A stretch of DNA of 64,000 nt from Autumnicola psychrophila (GTDB lineage Bacteria > Bacteroidota > Bacteroidia > Flavobacteriales > Flavobacteriaceae): positions 124,001-188,000 of the forward strand of contig NZ_JAVRHN010000006.1 in the NCBI RefSeq assembly GCF_031846645.1, in the 5' to 3' direction. The notes under the pieces are model-generated. The model made no database searches. It had not been told where the DNA came from and saw nothing but the letters and a program-made list of their open reading frames with translations. A program made the position numbers and the translations under genes. Shown here piece by piece: positions 61,045-64,000 of the stretch. Each line of letters opens with the position of its first letter. The first letter of the stretch is position 1.

Positions 61045-61743
61045 TTAAGTTCTTACGGAGTTCTTCTTGTTGGCCAGGAATAAAAAGGCGAGACTATAAG
61101 AACTGTACATAAAAATATTCATAACAACTAAAATTAAAGTACTTACTTCCACGAATTCAGGGCTTTTCATTGTAAAATACGTGAAATAGATAAAAATAGG
61201 AGTGGTGGTTAAAAAATATAAAATTGCTGGAAAAGAGATATAAAAACTGATCTCCCTTTTTATACTCAGGATTTTATTACTCAGCAGGATTTCAAAATAA
61301 TAATAGAAAATTACTCCTAGCAGAAATAAAGCGCCGCTTAAATAAGTGACAATTGAATTACTCTTGAGAAAAACATCTGAAAATAATAGATTTACAATAC
61401 ATACTATCACGTAAAGTATTAACCCCAGATTTATAAATTTCCTTATTTTTTCATTCGAAATACTCCAATTAAAATATAGGATATAAACCGTAAAGCTGAT
61501 AATAAGATAAGGATTAAAGAGCCAAAAATTACTGTACCAAAAGGTGTTTTTAAGAAAATGCAAAAACTGATTATAATAAATTATCGACGGAATTGATCCT
61601 ATGGTTTCAACAAAAAATGTAAGCAACAAAAAATACGAAAAAAATCCAACCGCTTTATCAGCTGGGTTTCTCTGGTAATAGTATAAGCCGGAGATTGCAG
61701 CGACACCTTCTAGCAATATTACGAGAAACCTAAGAGTCTCCAT
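61045..61743 (-). CDS. multi-helix membrane protein, possible sensory partner of the kinase
   Basis: This 232-aa protein has about seven hydrophobic helices spread over the whole length (for example near residues 5-20, 32-52, 72-92, 100-122, 130-152, 165-187 and 205-226). Trp, Tyr and Phe are frequent. There is no catalytic motif. It lies between a small soluble protein (1-nt overlap) and the histidine kinase (4-nt gap). I infer that it senses a membrane or small-molecule signal for the kinase. The family is not one I can name. Confidence 0.6.
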   Translation of the reverse strand: METLRFLVILLEGVAAISGLYYYQRNPADKAVGFFSYFLLLTFFVETIGSIPSIIYYNQFLHFLKNTFWYSNFWLFNPYLIISFTVYILYFNWSISNEKIRKFINLGLILYVIVCIVNLLFSDVFLKSNSIVTYLSGALFLLGVIFYYYFEILLSNKILSIKREISFYISFPAILYFLTTTPIFIYFTYFTMKSPEFVEVSTLILVVMNIFMYSSYSLAFLFLANKKNSVRT

Positions 61744-62129
61744 TAATAATTTCTTGGAGGCCAGCCTGAGGTAATCGTATTCATTGGCTCAATATCGTAA
61801 TTATTGGGATCAGAGTTTGCGTTTGCACCTTCAGTTTCTCCCCGGGCTTCTTTGGTAGGTGACAGGAAAATAGTAGAATATCCTTTTTCCTCTTTAGTGG
61901 TTGGATACGCACCTAAATAAAACCTGATTCCCGGTTTCTTAACTCCCTGTTCCTTAGATTTTTCCCTTACATAATCCAGGTATTCCTGTAATTCATCCAG
62001 GCTATACCAGAACTCGCGGGTATCTTCGTAACCTTCACATTCTCTTATATCTTTTCCACGGGTACGCACCCATTCGTCCTGTTCTTTGCGCGCTTTTTCA
62101 ACGCTAATACATTTTTTTGGTCTTTCCAT
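61743..62129 (-). CDS. small soluble hypothetical protein
   Basis: This 128-aa protein is hydrophilic. It has KKCISVEKARKEQDEWVRTRG, then a Tyr-rich EGYEDTREFWYSLDELQEYLDYV, then PGIRFYLGAYPTT, and ends in a flexible NANSDPNNYDIEPMN tail. It has no signal peptide or membrane helix. It is the first gene of the signalling operon and overlaps the membrane-protein gene by 1 nt. I recognise the pattern as recurrent in Flavobacteria but know no function. Confidence 0.65.
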   Translation of the reverse strand: MERPKKCISVEKARKEQDEWVRTRGKDIRECEGYEDTREFWYSLDELQEYLDYVREKSKEQGVKKPGIRFYLGAYPTTKEEKGYSTIFLSPTKEARGETEGANANSDPNNYDIEPMNTITSGWPPRNY

Positions 62130-62300
62130 ATATTCACGAAAATGTAATTCCTTTAATTACCTGAAATACAAAAATCCTTGACTATTAATTTTTTGTTAAT
62201 GTAAATTTAAGAGAAATATTCTTTTTACCAAGTCTTTCATTAATTCTCTGTTGTCAGTTTTGTATAGAGCTTGTTGTTTTTTAGAAAATGAGATGCTAAA

Positions 62301-62318
62301 AATGCCAATTATCGCCCT
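62301..62318 (+). repeat. dispersed intergenic repeat, copy 12 (diverged)
   Basis: AATGCCAATTATCGCCCT keeps the central GCCAATTATCG. It is the last copy in the window. Confidence 0.6.
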
Positions 62319-62386
62319 AAAAATTTTCCGTACGGTGTATTTCATACTATCGATGCATCATGAAATCATCAAAGTGGATTTTTATA

Positions 62387-62550
62387 AAAAAGGGTATTTT
62401 TCCCCTTGTAGTAAAGGTAACTTCCGGGTACTTTTACAGTATCAATTTAGTAAAGCTAAAGTGAATTGGGGAACAAAAGTGCTGTTGAAGCGTAGAATAA
62501 CACTGAGTAGGGTCAATGTTATTTCTTTAGCGCCGATATAGCACTTTTTT
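62387..62550. repeat. structured 165-bp element, copy A
   Basis: It begins with a hairpin-like AAAAAGGG...CCCCTT, continues with TTTAGTAAAGCTAAAGTG (shared exactly with copy B), and ends with a long stem-loop. The outer stem is AAAAGTGCT (62475-62483) with AGCACTTTT (62540-62548). The inner stem is AATAACA (62496-62502) with TGTTATT (62517-62523), then TGA/TCA around the loop GTAGGG. See copy B for the covariation. Confidence 0.85.
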
Positions 62551-62728
62551 TATGCTCACCAGCAATCTTACAACCCACTGTTCTTCATGTACCAATTTAT
62601 TTTCTGGCATACATAGTTCACTAATTGAAATTAGGGCATTAGTATCTGCACCTTTTACCCTTTGTTTTTCTTCGGGTTTCCGAATTAATGCAACCTAATT
62701 CCTATTCTCTATTGAAGATGATAGGTTT

Positions 62729-62893
62729 AAAAAGGGGTTTTTTCCCCTTGTAGAGAATATAAGTTTCGGATAAATTTACAATATCATTTTAGTAAAGCTA
62801 AAGTGTTTTGGGGACAAAAAAGTGCTGTTGAAGCGTAAAATAATATTGAGTAGGGTCACTATTATTTCTTTATCGCTAACGCAGCACTTTTTT
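62729..62893. repeat. structured 165-bp element, copy B
   Basis: Same layout as copy A. The outer stem is AAAAAAGTGCTG (62816-62827) with CAGCACTTTTTT (62882-62893), a perfect 12 bp. The inner stem is AATAATA (62839-62845) with TATTATT (62860-62866). Relative to copy A the sixth inner-stem pair changes from C-G to T-A, a compensatory change. The GTAGGG loop and the TGA/TCA pair are unchanged. Confidence 0.88.
62816..62893 (-). terminator. long hairpin directly after pxpC, possible terminator
   Basis: The 12-bp outer stem of copy B begins 3 nt after the pxpC stop. On the minus strand it reads AAAAAAGTGCTG...CAGCACTTTTTT, with a final T-run, so it could end pxpC transcription. The structure is symmetric and could act on both strands. 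Confidence 0.55.
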
Positions 62894-62895
62894 AT

Positions 62896-63753
62896 TTACC
62901 TGCTTTTAATTGTAAATTTCACTTTTTCTCCTGCTACTTTTTGCGCAAGACAACTAATGCCCTTCTCACTCAATTGCGAAATTCTGGGATACCCTCCCGT
63001 AGTCTGGCTGTCCCGCATAAGCACAATTAATCTACCGGAAGGCGTTAGTTGCACAGTTCCGGGTAAAACAGGTCCGGTTAAAATGGGATCTAAATCATTA
63101 ACCAGCGGCTCCACCATTTGGATCGCCATGCGGTTATTATCTCTTCCAATGCCATATTTGGTTTCCATTAACAGCGCTCTCTGTGCTTCACAAAGTTTAA
63201 AATATTCAGGCCCGGGATAAGCTTCGATATCTTTTGATTTTATGTATTCTGAAAAAAACTTTACAGAAGAATGGGTCACCGGCTCCCTCTTCGCAAAAGG
63301 GTTATAAGGCAGAGCCATACCTTTTTCAAGTTTATATTTTTCAGTTAATCCTGTATACCAGCTTCTACTATTCATAAGATATTCCGTGTCAAAACCATCC
63401 TTAATAGCCAAATAAGCACGACAACCATTTTTCCTCCTTCCAAAAGAAAGAGTATCTCCGGCACTTATTTTTAAAACAGCATTATTTTCAACCTGATCAT
63501 TATTAATTTTTGGCGAAAGATCTGCTCCGGTAACGGCAATTTCAGTAGAAGCCGAAAACTGTAATTTTGGACCCATCTGTGTAATTTCAAGAACAGCATT
63601 ATTACCTTTATTTCTCAAAATAAGATTTGCAATCTTGGCCGCATAAAAATCCATAGCACCACTTTGTGGAACTCCGAAATTTAAAAATCCGAACCTGCCC
63701 ATATCCTGAATAGTAGAAAAAAGTCCGGGTTGTAAAACGTCAATTTTCGCCAT
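62896..63753 (-). CDS. pxpC: 5-oxoprolinase subunit C (KipA family)
   Basis: PxpC belongs to the biotin-dependent-carboxylase-like (AHS2/KipA) family and works with PxpA and PxpB to hydrolyse 5-oxoproline with ATP. The 285-aa protein begins VLQPGLFSTIQDMGRFGF and has GVPQSGAMDFYAAKIAN, LEITQMGPKLQF, YGIGRDNNRMAIQ and a closing VLMRDSQTTGGYPRI. All are diagnostic. It overlaps pxpB by 14 nt. A long hairpin follows the stop codon. Confidence 0.92.
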   Translation of the reverse strand: MAKIDVLQPGLFSTIQDMGRFGFLNFGVPQSGAMDFYAAKIANLILRNKGNNAVLEITQMGPKLQFSASTEIAVTGADLSPKINNDQVENNAVLKISAGDTLSFGRRKNGCRAYLAIKDGFDTEYLMNSRSWYTGLTEKYKLEKGMALPYNPFAKREPVTHSSVKFFSEYIKSKDIEAYPGPEYFKLCEAQRALLMETKYGIGRDNNRMAIQMVEPLVNDLDPILTGPVLPGTVQLTPSGRLIVLMRDSQTTGGYPRISQLSEKGISCLAQKVAGEKVKFTIKSR

Positions 63754-64000
63754 GGTTATCTTTTACCTTTAATTCATAATTTCCAGCTTTTACTTCTTCT
63801 AAAATTGCCGTGTATTCTTCTTTTGAAACAGCATAAAATTTAATCATATCCCCGGAAAAAATTTTAGAGGGAGGAAGGCTGTTTTTATCGAAAAAATTCA
63901 CCGGACAATTACCTATAATTTGCCATCCTCCGGGGCTGGATTGAGGATAAATTCCTGTCTGCTTTTCCCCTATTCCCACGGCACCTTTTTCGATCTTCAT
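63740..64000 (-). CDS. pxpB: 5-oxoprolinase subunit B (KipI family), C-terminal part
   Basis: The window holds the last 86 residues of a PxpB/KipI protein; the gene continues beyond the right edge. GAVGIGEKQTGIYPQSSPGG and WQIIGNCPVNFFD, followed by FSGDMIKFYAVSKEEY, are the conserved C-terminal block of the family. The Met at the window edge is probably internal, not the start. The 14-nt overlap with pxpC supports the usual pxpB-pxpC order. Confidence 0.9.
   Translation of the reverse strand: MKIEKGAVGIGEKQTGIYPQSSPGGWQIIGNCPVNFFDKNSLPPSKIFSGDMIKFYAVSKEEYTAILEEVKAGNYELKVKDNHGEN

Larger units (their letters stand above)
62130..62895. other. 766-nt gap with a duplicated structured element
   Basis: The largest gap in the window. 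It contains dispersed-repeat copy 12 (62301-62318) and two copies of a 165-bp element (62387-62550 and 62729-62893). The 178 nt between the copies shows no clear gene. Confidence 0.75.

Noticed and set aside
62251..62541. Plus-strand frame of 96 codons over the structured repeat
   Set aside because: It runs through dispersed-repeat copy 12 and copy A of the 165-bp element, whose conservation is structural. The frame is not kept in copy B.
63735..63752. GTCAATTTTCGCC at the pxpC start resembling the repeat core
   Set aside because: It encodes the conserved N-terminus MAKIDVLQ of PxpC and has no flanking match.
1..64000. CRISPR array, tRNA, rRNA, integrase or complete insertion sequence
   Set aside because: No regularly spaced direct repeats with unique spacers, no RNA gene signature and no transposase or recombinase motif were found on either strand.

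Overview
The window looks like a chromosomal segment of a member of Flavobacteriaceae (Bacteroidota). Supporting signs are AT-rich DNA with Lys/Glu/Ile/Asn-rich proteins, TAnnTTTG-type promoter elements with few Shine-Dalgarno sites, a TonB receptor with a carboxypeptidase-regulatory N-domain, Tat-secreted Gfo/Idh enzymes, a MoaC-MoaB fusion and DUF2061 next to PAPS-synthesis genes. I cannot name a species. No rRNA, tRNA, CRISPR array, integrase or intact insertion sequence was seen.

Region 1 (1-29136) is a surface-glycan locus. Every gene is on the minus strand and many overlap by 1-23 nt. In transcription order it holds: UDP-GlcNAc C4-epimerase and UDP-HexNAc dehydrogenase (tviC/tviB-like); UDP-glucose dehydrogenase; DUF2061 plus cysC, cysD and cysN (sulfate activation to PAPS) and a sulfotransferase; a flippase-like ABC exporter; a UDP-glucuronate epimerase-like enzyme; rmlB and rmlA; a small EamA/SMR-type carrier; a polyprenyl-phosphate GT2; wecD- and wecE-like genes (dTDP-Fuc4NAc); and a GT-C integral-membrane transferase. 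It closes with a complete pseudaminic-acid operon (pseB, pseC, pseH, pseG, pseI, pseF). That operon is extended by an aldo-keto reductase, two Gfo/Idh oxidoreductases, an ATP-grasp enzyme, a formyltransferase, a PIG-L deacetylase and a partial, probable glycosyltransferase. The predicted product is a sulfated, uronic-acid- and Fuc4NAc-containing glycan decorated with a modified pseudaminic acid.

Region 2 (29137-42295) is mixed: a LacI regulator beside a truncated SGNH-hydrolase remnant, a 53-aa membrane protein, Dps, an MscS channel, a siderophore receptor with a PepSY partner, a Cof-type phosphatase, a secreted protein, an L,D-transpeptidase lipoprotein, a Tat-exported Gfo/Idh enzyme, a VanX-type dipeptidase and an ankyrin protein.

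Region 3 (42696-57764) holds two molybdenum-cofactor blocks (TSUP-mobA-moaD-moeB-moaE-moaCB, and moaA-moeA). Between and beside them are DUF3140, a split cryptochrome/photolyase-like gene, and a small polysaccharide-degradation group: an alpha/beta hydrolase, a carbohydrate-binding-like protein, a DUF5060/DUF4038 glycosidase and a GH8 lipoprotein. No molybdoenzyme is present.

Region 4 (58021-64000) holds a GNAT-nitrilase fusion, a four-gene signalling operon (hypothetical, multi-TM, histidine kinase, LuxR-type regulator) and the end of a 5-oxoprolinase operon (pxpB-pxpC).

Two repeat systems stand out. Twelve copies of a short element (core TTTGNCAATTWTCGAYCT) sit in intergenic gaps from 32.8 to 62.3 kb, eleven in the same orientation, and I found none in the glycan locus. 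A separate element of about 165 bp occurs twice at 62387-62893; its two copies share an RNA-like hairpin with a compensatory base change.
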